Positions 53,684 through 64,000 of a stretch of DNA of 64,000 bases are shown one piece after another. The stretch is from positions 1-64,000 of the forward strand of contig NZ_JAERRH010000022.1 of assembly GCF_016741855.1 (NCBI RefSeq), in the 5' to 3' direction. The stretch's first letter is position 1; every line of letters starts with the position of its first letter. The notes beneath the pieces are model-generated. The model had not been told where the DNA came from, did not search any database, and saw only the letters and a list, made by a program, of their open reading frames with translations. Source of the stretch: Streptomyces musisoli. GTDB lineage: Bacteria > Actinomycetota > Actinomycetes > Streptomycetales > Streptomycetaceae. Made by a program: the position numbers and the translations under genes.

Positions 53684-54682
53684 GTGACCGCACCGATCGA
53701 GACCACCGGGGCGGCAGCCGAGGCACAGCCGGAGGCTGTGCTGGAGGGTGCCGGTAAGGGGCAGATCGAGGGTCGTTCCCTGGGCCAGATCGCCTGGACC
53801 CGGTTCAAGAAGGACAAGGTCGCCGTCGCGGGCGGCGTCATCGTGATCCTGCTGATCCTCCTCGCTGCCCTCTCGCGTCCCCTCCAGGCCATGCTCGGCC
53901 TCGACCCCAACGCCTTCAACCAGGACCTGATCGACCCCAACACCTCGCTGCCCAAGGGTAGTTGGGGCGGCATGAGCGCGGACCACCCGCTCGGCGTCGA
54001 CCCGAAGTTCGGCCGGGACATCGCCACCCGCATCCTGGAGGGCTCCTGGGTGTCGCTGGTGGTCGCCTTCGGCGCCACCATCCTGTCCAACGTCATCGGC
54101 GCGATCATGGGTGTCGTCGCCGGCTACTACGGCGGGCGGGTCGACTCGATCATCAGCCGGCTGATGGACACGTTCCTCGCCTTCCCCCTCCTGCTGTTCG
54201 CCATCTCCATCTCCGCCACCCTTCAGGGCGGCGCCTTCGGCCTCGAGGGACTGCCGCTCCACCTGAGCGTGCTGATCTTCGTCATCGGCTTCTTCAACTG
54301 GCCGTACCTGGGCCGGATCGTGCGCGGTCAGACCCTCGCCCTGCGGGAGCGCGAGTTCGTGGACGCCTCCCGCGGCATGGGCGCCAAGGCCCCGTACATC
54401 CTGTTCCGGGAACTGATGCCGAACCTGGTCGGCCCGATCATCGTCTACTCGACGCTGCTCATCCCGACCAACATCCTCTTCGAGGCGTCCCTGAGCTACC
54501 TCGGCGTCGGCATCCAGCCCCCGCAGGCTTCCTGGGGCGGCATGCTGCGCGAGGCGGTCACCTACTACCAGGTCGACCCCCAGTTCATGATCGTCCCCGG
54601 ACTCGCCATCTTCGTGACCGTCCTGGCGTTCAACCTGCTCGGTGACGGTCTCCGCGATGCTCTCGACCCGCGCAGCCGCTGA
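53684..54682 (+). CDS. Oligopeptide ABC transporter permease (DppC/OppC type)
   Basis: 332 residues from GTG 53684 (AGAGGGG upstream). Six transmembrane helices with an N-terminal cytosolic tail (1-40: TAPIETTGAAAEAQPEAVLE). The EAA-type cytoplasmic loop is YLGRIVRGQTLALREREFVD then ASRGMGAKAPYILFRELMPN. VSLVVAFGATILSNVIGAIM and ASLSYLGVGIQPPQASWGGM are OppC hallmarks. Pairs with the DppB-like permease at 56562. The order permease C, binding protein, permease B, ATPases D and F differs from the usual order with the binding protein first. Confidence 0.94.
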   Translation: MTAPIETTGAAAEAQPEAVLEGAGKGQIEGRSLGQIAWTRFKKDKVAVAGGVIVILLILLAALSRPLQAMLGLDPNAFNQDLIDPNTSLPKGSWGGMSADHPLGVDPKFGRDIATRILEGSWVSLVVAFGATILSNVIGAIMGVVAGYYGGRVDSIISRLMDTFLAFPLLLFAISISATLQGGAFGLEGLPLHLSVLIFVIGFFNWPYLGRIVRGQTLALREREFVDASRGMGAKAPYILFRELMPNLVGPIIVYSTLLIPTNILFEASLSYLGVGIQPPQASWGGMLREAVTYYQVDPQFMIVPGLAIFVTVLAFNLLGDGLRDALDPRSR

Positions 54683-54737
54683 GTCCTGCCGCAGAGAGCC
54701 CGAAAAGTTTCCGACAATGGAGGGGAAAGCGCCCATC

Positions 54738-56489
54738 ATGCGAAGGTCAGCGCTGGCCGCGATCGCGGCCATCGGCACCGCCAGCCTGTTTCTTGCGGGT
54801 TGCAGCAAGGCCGATGACAACAAGAACGAGAACGGCACCAAGTCGGCCGGGGCCAACGCCGCGACCAAGGGCGTCGTGAACGCGTCGGACAAGAAGGGCG
54901 GGACGCTCACCTACGAGCTGTCCGACGTCCCGGACTCGTTCGACCCGGGCAACACGTACTACGCGTACATGTACAACCTCAGCCGGCTGTGGGCCCGCCC
55001 GCTGATGACCTTCCAGCCCGGCGCCGGCGAAGAGGGCAACACCCTCGTCCCCGACCTCGCGGCGAGCAAGGGCGTCCCGAGCGACGGCGGCAAGACCTGG
55101 ACGTACAAGCTGCGTTCGGGCCTGAAGTACGAGGACGGCTCGCCGATCACCTCGAAGGACGTCAAGTACGCCGTCGAGCGCTCCAACTTCGCGCGTGACG
55201 TGCTCTCCCTCGGCCCGAACTACTTCCAGCAGTTCATGGCCGACGGCGACAAGTACAAGGGCCCCTACAAGGACAAGAGCGCCAAGGGCCTGTCCTCCAT
55301 CGAGACGCCGGACGACACCACCGTCGTCTTCCACCTGAAGCAGGCCTTCCAGGAGTTCGACTACCTGGTCGCCGCCCCGCAGACGGCCCCGGTGCCCCAG
55401 GCCAAGGACACGGGCGTCGACTACGTCAAGCACATCGTGTCGTCGGGCTCCTACAAGTTCCAGAGCTACGAGGACGGCAAGCAGGCCGTGCTCGTGCGCA
55501 ACGAGAACTGGGACGCCAAGACCGACCCGCTGCGCAAGCAGCTGCCGGACAAGATCGTCGTGAAGCTGAAGGTCAACCCGGAGACCATCGACCAGGACGT
55601 CATGGCCGGCAAGGCCATCGACCTGGCCGGTACGGGTGTCCAGGCGGCGACGCAGGCCCAGGTGCTCACCGACACCGCCAAGAAGGCGAACACGGACAAC
55701 ACCTACGGTGGCCGTCTCGTCTACATGGCGATCAACACCACGGTCGCGCCGTTCGACAAGGTCGAGTGCCGCAAGGCCGTGCAGTACGCCGTCGACAAGG
55801 TCTCGGTGCAGACCGCCGAGGGCGGCCCGATCCGCGGTGACATCGCCTCCACGGTGCTGCCCCCGGACATCCCGGGCTACGCCAAGTCCGACGTCTACGC
55901 GACCAAGGACAGCAAGGGCGACGTCGCCAAGGCCAAGGAGCAGCTGAAGGCCTGCGGCAAGACCTCGATCTCCACCAACATCTCGGCCCGCTCGGACCGT
56001 CCGCAGGAGATCGACGCCGCCACGGCGATCATCAACTCGCTGAAGAAGGTCGGCATCAACGCCACCCTCAAGCAGTACCCGTCCGGCAAGTACTTCACCG
56101 ACTACGCGGGTGTGCCGAAGTTCACCAAGAAGCAGAACATCGGCCTGGAGATGATGCAGTGGGGCGCCGACTGGCCGTCCGGCTACGGCTTCCTGCAGCA
56201 GATCCTGAACGGCAAGGCGATCAGCCAGTCCGGTAACACCAACCTGTCGCAGTACGACAACAAGGACGTCAACGCCCTGCTGGCCAAGGCGATCGGCACC
56301 CAGGACAACGCCGAGCGCAACAGCCTCTACACCCAGATCGACAAGAAGACCATGGACGACGCCGTCCTGGTCCCGCTGACCTACTTCAAGGTCCTGCTGG
56401 GCCGCCCCACGACCTACACCAACCTGGTTTCCACGGCGGCCTTCAGCGGTCAGTACGACTACCTCAACATCGGCGTCGCGTCGAAGTAG
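54738..56489 (+). CDS. Oligopeptide-binding lipoprotein (SBP_bac_5)
   Basis: 583 residues. Lipobox IGTASLFLAGC (Cys near 22), then an Asn/Lys/Gly-rich linker (25-50). The family-5 solute-binding domain shows GGTLTYELSDVPDSFDPGNT near the N-terminus, DVKYAVERSNFARDVLSLGP in the first lobe and LEMMQWGADWPSGYGFLQQI in the second. It delivers peptides to the permease pair. ATG 54738 has GGAGGGG upstream; ATG 54717 is a longer alternative. High expression is expected, and a strong hairpin follows the stop. Confidence 0.94.
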   Translation: MRRSALAAIAAIGTASLFLAGCSKADDNKNENGTKSAGANAATKGVVNASDKKGGTLTYELSDVPDSFDPGNTYYAYMYNLSRLWARPLMTFQPGAGEEGNTLVPDLAASKGVPSDGGKTWTYKLRSGLKYEDGSPITSKDVKYAVERSNFARDVLSLGPNYFQQFMADGDKYKGPYKDKSAKGLSSIETPDDTTVVFHLKQAFQEFDYLVAAPQTAPVPQAKDTGVDYVKHIVSSGSYKFQSYEDGKQAVLVRNENWDAKTDPLRKQLPDKIVVKLKVNPETIDQDVMAGKAIDLAGTGVQAATQAQVLTDTAKKANTDNTYGGRLVYMAINTTVAPFDKVECRKAVQYAVDKVSVQTAEGGPIRGDIASTVLPPDIPGYAKSDVYATKDSKGDVAKAKEQLKACGKTSISTNISARSDRPQEIDAATAIINSLKKVGINATLKQYPSGKYFTDYAGVPKFTKKQNIGLEMMQWGADWPSGYGFLQQILNGKAISQSGNTNLSQYDNKDVNALLAKAIGTQDNAERNSLYTQIDKKTMDDAVLVPLTYFKVLLGRPTTYTNLVSTAAFSGQYDYLNIGVASK

Positions 56490-56516
56490 CAGCCCCGGAA
56501 GGCAGGTGAAGGCATT

Positions 56517-56548
56517 GGTGCCCGCGGGCTTCGCGGCCCGCGGGCACC
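56517..56548 (+). terminator. Perfect intercistronic hairpin after the binding-protein gene
   Basis: A perfect 13-bp stem (ggtgcccgcgggc / gcccgcgggcacc) with a 6-base loop, 27 bp after the stop and 14 bp before the next start. In an operon this is likely a partial terminator or mRNA stabiliser that keeps the binding protein in excess. Confidence 0.8.
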
Positions 56549-56561
56549 AGCGCCGGTCCCC

Positions 56562-57569
56562 GTGATCTCGTACATCCTCCGCCGGACGTTCGCGGCAGTG
56601 ATCCTGCTGCTGGTCGTCTCCGCGGTCACCTTCGCCATCTTCTTCCTGCTGCCGAGGCTCGCCGGCCAGACAGCGGACCAGCTGGCGCAGCAGTACATCG
56701 GCAAGAGCCCGTCGAAGGCGGACATCGCCGCTGTCAAGCACAACCTCGGTCTGGACCAGCCTGTCTACGTCCAGTACTGGCACTTCATCAAGGGGATCGT
56801 GGCCGGCTCCACCTACGACCTCGGCCCCACCACGGTGCACTGCGATGCACCCTGCTTCGGCTACTCCTTCAAGAACCACCAGGCCGTGTGGCCGGAGCTG
56901 ACCTCCCGTCTTCCGATCACACTCTCGCTCGCCGCCGGCGCCGCCCTGCTGTGGCTGGTCTCGGGTGTGGTCGCCGGTGTCATCTCCGCGCTGAAGCCGC
57001 GCTCGGCCGTCGACCGCGCCTTCATGGGCATCGCGCTCACCGGCGTCTCGCTCCCCATGTTCTTCACCGGCAACCTGGCGATCCTGCTCTTCAGGTACCA
57101 GGTGCCGATCTTCGGTGACGAGTACGTGCCGCTCACGGAGAACCCCTCGCAGTGGGCCAACACCCTGATTCCGGCGTGGTGTTCGCTCGCCCTGCTGTAC
57201 TCCGCCATCTACGCCCGGCTCACCCGCTCGGGCATGCTGGAGACGATGAACGAGGACTTCATCCGCACGGCCCGTGCCAAGGGTCTGCGGGAGGGCACCG
57301 TCATCACGCGGCACGGACTGCGCGCCGCTCTCACCCCGATCATCACGGTCTTCGGCATGGACATCGGCCTGCTGCTCGGCGGTGCCGTGATCACGGAGTC
57401 GGTGTTCTCGCTGCACGGCATCGGTGAGTACGCGGTGCAGGGCATCACCGACAACGACCTGCCCAAGATCCTCGGCGTGACCCTGCTCGCCGCCTTCTTC
57501 GTCGTGATCGCAAATCTTGTGGTGGACGTGCTCTACGCCGCCGCCGACCCGCGGGTGAGGCTCTCGTGA
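56562..57569 (+). CDS. Oligopeptide ABC transporter permease (DppB/OppB type)
   Basis: 335 residues from GTG 56562. Six transmembrane helices: the first (AAVILLLVVSAVTFAIFFLL) is at residues about 10-30 and the periplasmic loop at 40-120. The cytoplasmic EAA loop is TRSGMLETMNEDFIRTARAK then GLREGTVITRHGLRAALTPI. It is full length for DppB and ends AAADPRVRLS. The stop overlaps the next ATPase start by 4 bases (GTGA). Confidence 0.94.
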   Translation: MISYILRRTFAAVILLLVVSAVTFAIFFLLPRLAGQTADQLAQQYIGKSPSKADIAAVKHNLGLDQPVYVQYWHFIKGIVAGSTYDLGPTTVHCDAPCFGYSFKNHQAVWPELTSRLPITLSLAAGAALLWLVSGVVAGVISALKPRSAVDRAFMGIALTGVSLPMFFTGNLAILLFRYQVPIFGDEYVPLTENPSQWANTLIPAWCSLALLYSAIYARLTRSGMLETMNEDFIRTARAKGLREGTVITRHGLRAALTPIITVFGMDIGLLLGGAVITESVFSLHGIGEYAVQGITDNDLPKILGVTLLAAFFVVIANLVVDVLYAAADPRVRLS

Positions 57570-58656
57570 CCGAACTCTCCAAGACCGGCGCCGCAGTGGG
57601 CGAGCCCACCTCCGGCCGCCAGGCACCCGAAGCCTTCCTGGAGGTCCGCGACCTCAAGGTGCACTTCCCGACCGACGACGGCCTGGTCAAGTCCGTCGAC
57701 GGGCTCAGCTTCTCGCTGGAGAAGGGCCGGACCCTCGCCATCGTCGGCGAGTCCGGCTCCGGCAAGTCGGTCACCTCACAGGCCATCATGGGCCTGCACC
57801 GGCTCGGCACCCGCGGCAAGAACGTGCGGATGTCCGGCGAGATCTGGCTGGACGGCCAGGAACTGGTCTCCGCCTCCCCGGACGAGGTGCGCAAGCTCCG
57901 CGGCCGGGAGATGGCGATGATCTTCCAGGACCCGCTGTCCGCGATGCACCCGTACTACAAGGTCGGCGACCAGATCGTCGAGGCCTACCGGGTCCACCAC
58001 AAGGTGACCAAGAAGGTCGCCCGCGCCCGCGCCATCGAGATGCTCGACCGCGTCGGCATCCCCGAGCCGGCCAAGCGCGTCGACGGCTACCCGCACGAGT
58101 TCTCCGGCGGTATGCGCCAGCGCGCCATGATCGCCATGGCGCTGGTGAACAACCCCGAGCTGCTCATCGCGGACGAGCCGACCACCGCCCTCGACGTGAC
58201 CGTCCAGGCGCAGATCCTCGACCTCATCCGGGATCTGCAGAAGGAGTTCGGCTCCGCGGTCATCATGATCACCCACGACCTCGGTGTGGTCGCCGAGATC
58301 GCCGACGACGTCCTCGTGATGTACGGCGGCCGGTGTGTGGAGCGCGGTTCGGCCGACGAGGTCTTCGAGCGGCCGCAGCACCCCTACACCTGGGGTCTGC
58401 TCGGCTCGATGCCCCGCATCGACCGCGAGACCTCCGAACGGCTCATCCCGGTCAAGGGCTCCCCGCCGAGCCTCATCAACGTCCCCTCGGGCTGCGCCTT
58501 CCACCCGCGCTGCCCGTACGCGGACATCCCCAAGGGGAACGTCACCCGCACGGTGCGCCCCGAGCTGGAGCAGGTGAGCACCGGGCACTGGTCCGCCTGT
58601 CACCTCTCGGCAGAGGACCGTGAGCGGATCTGGACCGAAGAGATTGCGCCGAAGCT

Positions 58657-58660
<4 letters not shown>
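57566..58660 (+). CDS. Oligopeptide ABC transporter ATPase (OppD type)
   Basis: 364 residues from GTG 57566. Walker A GESGSGKSVTSQAIM, signature HEFSGGMRQRAMIAMAL, Walker B LLIADEPTTALDVTVQAQI and H-loop ITHDLGVV, then the oligopeptide ATPase C-terminal domain (SGCAFHPRCPYADIPKGN) with its Fe-S-like Cys cluster. The start overlaps the permease stop by 4 bases and its stop overlaps OppF by 4 bases (GTGA), so it is tightly coupled. Confidence 0.96.
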
Positions 58661-60249
<1,589 letters not shown>

Positions 60250-60347
60250 CGCATGACGACTGGTTAAGTCATGTACATGCCTTACGGGAGAGCGCAGAGT
60301 CGTCCGTGTCAGACCACTGACCGGCACACGTTCGAGAGGGACGACTC

Positions 60348-61739
60348 ATGGCACTCTCCCGTTCGGCACGTCTGGGGACCCTCGCCACCGCGGCGGTCTC
60401 CTTCCTCGTCATCGCCGCCTCGTCCGCCCCGATCCAGGGCGCGCCGGGCATCGGCGATCCCTACTTTCCCCGGCTGGGCAACGGCGGCTTCGACGCCCGC
60501 CACTACGATCTGGACATCGCCTACGCACCGGACACCGGCCGCCTGGACGGCCGTACGACCCTGCGGGCGCGGGCCACCCAGAACCTCTCCTCCTTCGATC
60601 TCGACCTCCAGCAGCTGGAGGTCACGCGGGTCGAAGTGGACGGCAGACGCGCCGGGTTCACCCGTGACGGCGACGAGATCACCGTCACGCCGCGCCACAC
60701 CCTGCGCCAGGGACACGCCTTCACCGTCACCGTCACCTACGGGGGCGTGCCCGAGGCCCTCGGCGGGCCGATCGTCTTCGGCTCCAAGTACGGCTGGATG
60801 AGGACGGGTGACGGTGTCTTCGTCGCCTGCGAGCCCAACGCCGCCTCCACCTGGTTCCCGTCCAGCGACCACCCCGCCGACAAGGCCACGTACGACATCC
60901 GGATCAAGGCGCCCGAGGGCCTGACCGCCGTCTCCAACGGCCGGCTCGTGTCGACGTACGACAGACACGGATCGACGTACACCCACTGGCGGGAGAGCCG
61001 GCCGATGGCCACGTACCTCGCCACCGCCACCATCGGGAAGTTCGACGTCCGCACCGGGCGGACCCCCGGCGGCACCCCGATCTACGTCGCCGTCGACCCC
61101 GTGCTGAAGAACGGCAGCAGTGTCGACGTGTACGCCGTCACCGCCGCCGCCACCGACTACTGGTCGCAGGTCTTCGGGCCGTACCCGTTCGAGGAGACCG
61201 GCGCGATCGTGGACGACATGCCCGAGGCCGGGTTCTCCCTGGAGGTGCAGAGCAAGCCGGCCTACTCGGCCGTGCGCAGCGAGTCGACCATCGTGCACGA
61301 GCTGGCCCACCAGTGGTTCGGCGACTCGGTGAGCGTGGCGCAGTGGAAGGACATCTGGCTCAACGAGGGCTTCGCCACCTACGCCCAGTGGCTGTGGGCC
61401 GAGCACCAGGGCACCCGCTCCGCCCACGACTCCTTCCGCGCCGGCTACGACTCCCGCCCGGCCGACTCCGCCTTCTGGCAGATCAAGCCGGCCGACCCGC
61501 AGCGCGACACCATGTTCGCCTCCGCCGTCTACCAGCGCGGCGCGATGACGCTCCAGGTGCTGCGCGAGCGGATCGGCGACACCGCCTTCTTCAGGCTGCT
61601 GCCCGCCTGGACGAAGCTCCACCGGTACGGCAATGCCGACACCGCCGACTTCATCCGTCTCGCCGAGCACGTCAGCAAGCGACAGCTGGACGATCTCTTC
61701 GACACCTGGCTGTTCACCCCAGGGAAACCCACCCTGTGA
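60348..61739 (+). CDS. Secreted M1-type zinc aminopeptidase
   Basis: 463 residues. A signal peptide (ATAAVSFLVIAASSAPIQGA) precedes an M1 N-domain (YDLDIAYAPDTGRLDGRTTL) and gluzincin catalytic domain with HELAHQWFGD and WLNEGFATYAQW (His, His and Glu zinc ligands). The usual GxMEN exopeptidase motif is not found; its place is taken by EAGFSLEVQSKP. The C-terminal helical domain (LAEHVSKRQLDDLFDTWLFT) is short. ATG 60348 has AGAGGGACG upstream. It probably trims extracellular peptides for the neighbouring Opp importer. Confidence 0.92.
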   Translation: MALSRSARLGTLATAAVSFLVIAASSAPIQGAPGIGDPYFPRLGNGGFDARHYDLDIAYAPDTGRLDGRTTLRARATQNLSSFDLDLQQLEVTRVEVDGRRAGFTRDGDEITVTPRHTLRQGHAFTVTVTYGGVPEALGGPIVFGSKYGWMRTGDGVFVACEPNAASTWFPSSDHPADKATYDIRIKAPEGLTAVSNGRLVSTYDRHGSTYTHWRESRPMATYLATATIGKFDVRTGRTPGGTPIYVAVDPVLKNGSSVDVYAVTAAATDYWSQVFGPYPFEETGAIVDDMPEAGFSLEVQSKPAYSAVRSESTIVHELAHQWFGDSVSVAQWKDIWLNEGFATYAQWLWAEHQGTRSAHDSFRAGYDSRPADSAFWQIKPADPQRDTMFASAVYQRGAMTLQVLRERIGDTAFFRLLPAWTKLHRYGNADTADFIRLAEHVSKRQLDDLFDTWLFTPGKPTL

Positions 61740-61786
61740 GCCTGGCTTTGTAAGGTTCACGCCTCCTGACAGGAGACAATGTCAGG

Positions 61787-62446
61787 GTGCAGCTCCAGCA
61801 ACTCTTCAGTCCCTCCGTCCAGCACACGCTCGATGTGATCGGCATCTTCGTGTTCGCGATCTCCGGCGCCCTGCTGGCCGTCCGGAAGAACTTCGACGTC
61901 TTCGGCATCGCCGTCCTCGCCGAGGTCACCGCGCTGGGCGGCGGGCTCTTCCGTGACGTGGTGATCGGAGCCGTGCCGCCGGCCGCCTTCACGGATCTCG
62001 GGTACTTCCTGACCCCGCTGCTCGCCACGCTCGTCGTCTTCTTCCTGCACCCGCACGTCGAACGCATCCAGACTGCGGTGCTCGTCTTCGACGCGGCCGG
62101 CCTCGGCCTGTTCTGTGTCAGCGGCACGACGAAGGCGTACAGCTACGGCCTCAACCTGACCGCCTCCGCGACGCTGGGCCTGGCCACCGCCGTGGGCGGC
62201 GGTGTGCTGCGGGACGTGCTGGCCAACGAGGTGCCCTCGCTGCTGCGCTGGGACCGCGACCTGTACGCGGTCCCGGCGATCGTCGGCGCCACGATGATCG
62301 TCCTGTGCATCCACTACGACGTGCTGACCCCGCTCACCAGCGGTCTCGCGGTCGTCACGGCCTTCGTGCTGCGCCTGCTCGCGATGCGGTTCCATTGGCG
62401 AGCGCCGCGTGCGTGGAACCGCCGGTCGACGGTGACCGAGGAATAG
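61787..62446 (+). CDS. TRIC/UPF0126 family membrane channel
   Basis: 219 residues from GTG 61787 (ACAGGAGA about 13-17 bases upstream). Two UPF0126 repeats of three transmembrane helices each: DVIGIFVFAISGALLAVRKN and GIAVLAEVTALGGGLFRDVV, then VFDAAGLGLFCVSGTTKAYS and LGLATAVGGGVLRDVLANEV. The paired GGGxxRD motifs are the pore signature. Prokaryotic homologues conduct monovalent cations or transport glycine; the latter is notable near the glycine genes. The 3' end overlaps the convergent esterase gene by 92 bp. Confidence 0.9.
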   Translation: MQLQQLFSPSVQHTLDVIGIFVFAISGALLAVRKNFDVFGIAVLAEVTALGGGLFRDVVIGAVPPAAFTDLGYFLTPLLATLVVFFLHPHVERIQTAVLVFDAAGLGLFCVSGTTKAYSYGLNLTASATLGLATAVGGGVLRDVLANEVPSLLRWDRDLYAVPAIVGATMIVLCIHYDVLTPLTSGLAVVTAFVLRLLAMRFHWRAPRAWNRRSTVTEE

Positions 62447-63605
62447 GGGCGCCGGCGAGGGAGGTGTCGCGTCCCTTGGCGCGGCTCTGGCCCATCTGGA
62501 GGGTCAGCCACCGGAAGACGGTGTCGACCTGCGGGCGCCACAGCGCCATGGTGTGCCCGCCCGCGCTGCGCGGCAGCAGGACCACGCGCACGGTGGTGGG
62601 CGCCTTGGCGACGGACTCCAGGGCCATGGCCGCCTGGTAGCCGTCGCCGGACTCACCGGACAGGTACAGCGCGATCGGGGGCGGCTCGGCCGCCTTGCGC
62701 AGCAGCAGGAAGGGGTTGTTCGCGGCGCGCAGGGCGGGGGTCTGGGCGGCGAGGGAGCTGCGTTCGCCGATCGGGTCGTTGTAGCCGGACAGGCTCACCG
62801 CGGCCCGGTACCGGTCGGGGTGTGCCACGGCCAGCTTGACCGCGCAGTGCGCGCCGGCCGAGTAGCCGGCCGTCGCCCAGCCGCGGGGGGCCGGCTGGGC
62901 CCGGAAGTTGTCCGTGACCATCTTCGGTACGTCGATGCTGAGCCAGCTGTCGGCGTTGACCTGGCCCGGGACGTTGGCGCAGCCGGTGTCCACGGCGGCC
63001 AGCAGATTGGTGCGCGGGGCGACCAGGATGAAAGGGGCCACCTCGCCGCTGCTCATCAGCGGCAGCAGCTGCTCGTGGGCCCGCATCGCCCCGAACCAGG
63101 CCTTCGCGGAACCCGGGTAGCCCGGCAGCAGCTCCACCACCGGGAACTTCCTGTGCCGGTAGGCGGGGTCGTCGTACTGCGGCGGCAGCCAGACGTAGAC
63201 CTCGGCGTTCACCCCGGAGACCCGGCCCCTGAGCTGGGTGACGCGCACTCCGCCCGCCGCGTGCATGCCGGGTCCGTCGGCGGCCGTGAAGGTCTGCCGG
63301 ACCCTGGGCAGCCGTTTCACCGCGATGCCGCCGGTGCCGTCCCGCCCGAGGTCGGCGGCCTGCTGGACGTGGTCGCCGGTGCCGAGCAGGTCGGCCCAGT
63401 TGTCGTACAGGCTGTTGCGGTTGTTGACGAGCACGAAGACCAGCGTGACGGCCGTGGCCTGGGCGAACAGCAGCATCAGCACCCGGGCCGCGGCCCGCAG
63501 CGCCTTCGGCCCGCGCATCCGCGACCACAGGAGGAGCGGCAGTATGAGGGCGACCGCGGCCAGCACGACGGTCGTGCAGAGGAACGGAGTCCCGGTGAGG
63601 CTCAT
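62355..63605 (-). CDS. Membrane-anchored alpha/beta-hydrolase esterase
   Basis: 416 residues from ATG 63605. N-terminal transmembrane helices (TTVVLAAVALILPLLLW, VLMLLFAQATAVTLVFVLVN) precede an extracytoplasmic esterase domain: VVELLPGYPGSAKAWF, GWATAGYSAGAHCAVKLAVA with the nucleophile Ser in GYSAGA, and LYLSGESGDGYQ and GGHTMALWRPQVD carrying the Asp and His. It resembles the esterase D/mycolyltransferase-like group. The C-terminal 31 codons overlap the convergent channel gene. Substrate unknown. Confidence 0.85.
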   Translation of the reverse strand: MSLTGTPFLCTTVVLAAVALILPLLLWSRMRGPKALRAAARVLMLLFAQATAVTLVFVLVNNRNSLYDNWADLLGTGDHVQQAADLGRDGTGGIAVKRLPRVRQTFTAADGPGMHAAGGVRVTQLRGRVSGVNAEVYVWLPPQYDDPAYRHRKFPVVELLPGYPGSAKAWFGAMRAHEQLLPLMSSGEVAPFILVAPRTNLLAAVDTGCANVPGQVNADSWLSIDVPKMVTDNFRAQPAPRGWATAGYSAGAHCAVKLAVAHPDRYRAAVSLSGYNDPIGERSSLAAQTPALRAANNPFLLLRKAAEPPPIALYLSGESGDGYQAAMALESVAKAPTTVRVVLLPRSAGGHTMALWRPQVDTVFRWLTLQMGQSRAKGRDTSLAGAPIPRSPSTGGSTHAALANGTASRAGAARRP

Positions 63606-63757
63606 GTCCCCATAGAGGGAGATCGAGCGCCCGGGGTTGGGGACGTGTCCGGACACTTACCGAGAAATTGCCGGACTCTCACCCGTAGGGAAGATCATGT
63701 CATCCGCCGGGATCCAAAAAGCTACCGCTTAGTAGTTTCCTGCTGTACGGTTCACGT

Positions 63758-64000
63758 ATGCCAGAAGCAGCTACCGTCTCCACCGTGCGGGCCGTGATCG
63801 GCGACAGCGAGTTCGACCGTGACACCGCGGTCACCCGGCGCGAGCCCGGCGTCTACGACCTCGACCTCTCGGCCGGCTGGACCATCATCAGCGCCGTCAA
63901 CGGCGGCTACCTGCTGGCCGTGCTGGGCCGGGCCCTGGCGGACGCCCTCCCGCACCCGGACCCGTTCACCGTCTCCGCGCACTACCTGACCGCCTCCCAG
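63758..64000 (+). CDS. Thioesterase-like hotdog protein, cut at right edge
   Basis: 81 residues visible from ATG 63758. It begins with TVRAVIGDSEFDRDTAVTRR then WTIISAVNGGYLLAVLGRAL and PDPFTVSAHYLTASQ, the start of an acyl-CoA thioesterase of the TesB/4HBT_3 group: NGGY is the conserved motif and the closing H-Y the first beta strand. Most such proteins run to about 260-290 residues, so about two-thirds is beyond the window. The gene starts 152 bp from the divergent esterase. Confidence 0.75.
   Translation, partial: MPEAATVSTVRAVIGDSEFDRDTAVTRREPGVYDLDLSAGWTIISAVNGGYLLAVLGRALADALPHPDPFTVSAHYLTASQ

Overview
The window is a 64 kb chromosomal segment of a Streptomyces-type actinobacterium. The evidence is very high G+C with strong third-position GC, many GTG and TTG starts, and actinobacterial families throughout: GlgE, WhiJ-type HTH/DUF397 pairs, DUF1266, SseB-like proteins, Tat and Sec lipoproteins, and several secreted peptidases. 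The gene content from the phosphorylase through the paired M4 peptidases, twin L,D-transpeptidases, sdaA-glyA-gcvH-gcvT and an oligopeptide ABC operon looks like Streptomyces core genome. No tRNA, rRNA, CRISPR array, integrase or insertion sequence was seen.

Layout. 1-3.6 kb: divergent glgE (cut at the left edge) and alpha-glucan phosphorylase. 3.6-6.4 kb: a WhiJ-like cluster (DUF397 protein, HTH regulator, divergent anti-sigma-type ATPase) followed by an Rpn-like PD-(D/E)XK protein. 6.4-14.2 kb: an accessory island holding a DUF1266 protein, two immunity-type genes, a broken Rhs/YD polymorphic toxin with a colicin D-like tip, an ESX-like protein and an SseB-like protein, all on the minus strand. 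14.4-19.0 kb: a DUF1990 protein and two M4 zinc peptidases. 19.3-23.0 kb: a heterodimeric ABC exporter. 23.3-29.3 kb: secreted ricin-type lectin, glgX and two lipoprotein L,D-transpeptidases. 29.3-34.4 kb: enoyl-CoA hydratase, anti-sigma ATPase, a tandem repeat block, a deacetylase-like lipoprotein coupled to a beta-propeller lipoprotein, a GNAT protein and an EF-hand protein. 34.4-37.8 kb: ABC ATPase, leuA with a leucine leader peptide, and a GntR regulator. 38.0-43.7 kb: AraC regulator with divergent oxidoreductase, a dinucleotide-binding reductase, GH25 lysozyme, PI-PLC and a LuxR-type regulator. 44.0-50.4 kb: secreted M28 peptidase, then sdaA, glyA, gcvH and gcvT behind a tandem glycine riboswitch. 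50.8-53.3 kb: a P-loop kinase-like protein and two SseB-type proteins. 53.7-60.2 kb: an oligopeptide ABC importer. 60.3-64.0 kb: M1 peptidase, TRIC/UPF0126 channel, membrane esterase and a thioesterase cut at the right edge.

How the genes fit together. Riboswitch-driven gcvT-gcvH-glyA-sdaA would turn excess glycine into serine and then pyruvate. GlgE, the phosphorylase and GlgX make and degrade glycogen-type alpha-glucan. Secreted M4, M28 and M1 peptidases together with the Opp importer suit peptide scavenging.

The two most interesting signals are regulatory and accessory. Upstream of leuA is an apparently leaderless 15-codon leader with four consecutive Leu codons. Its Leu-codon stretch is complementary to the leuA ribosome-binding region and could form the outer helix of a nested fold, which suggests translational attenuation. 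In the island, a colicin D-like Rhs toxin appears to be decaying through a one-base frameshift, an internal deletion and a damaged ESX partner, while its immunity gene and a second unrelated immunity-type gene remain intact.
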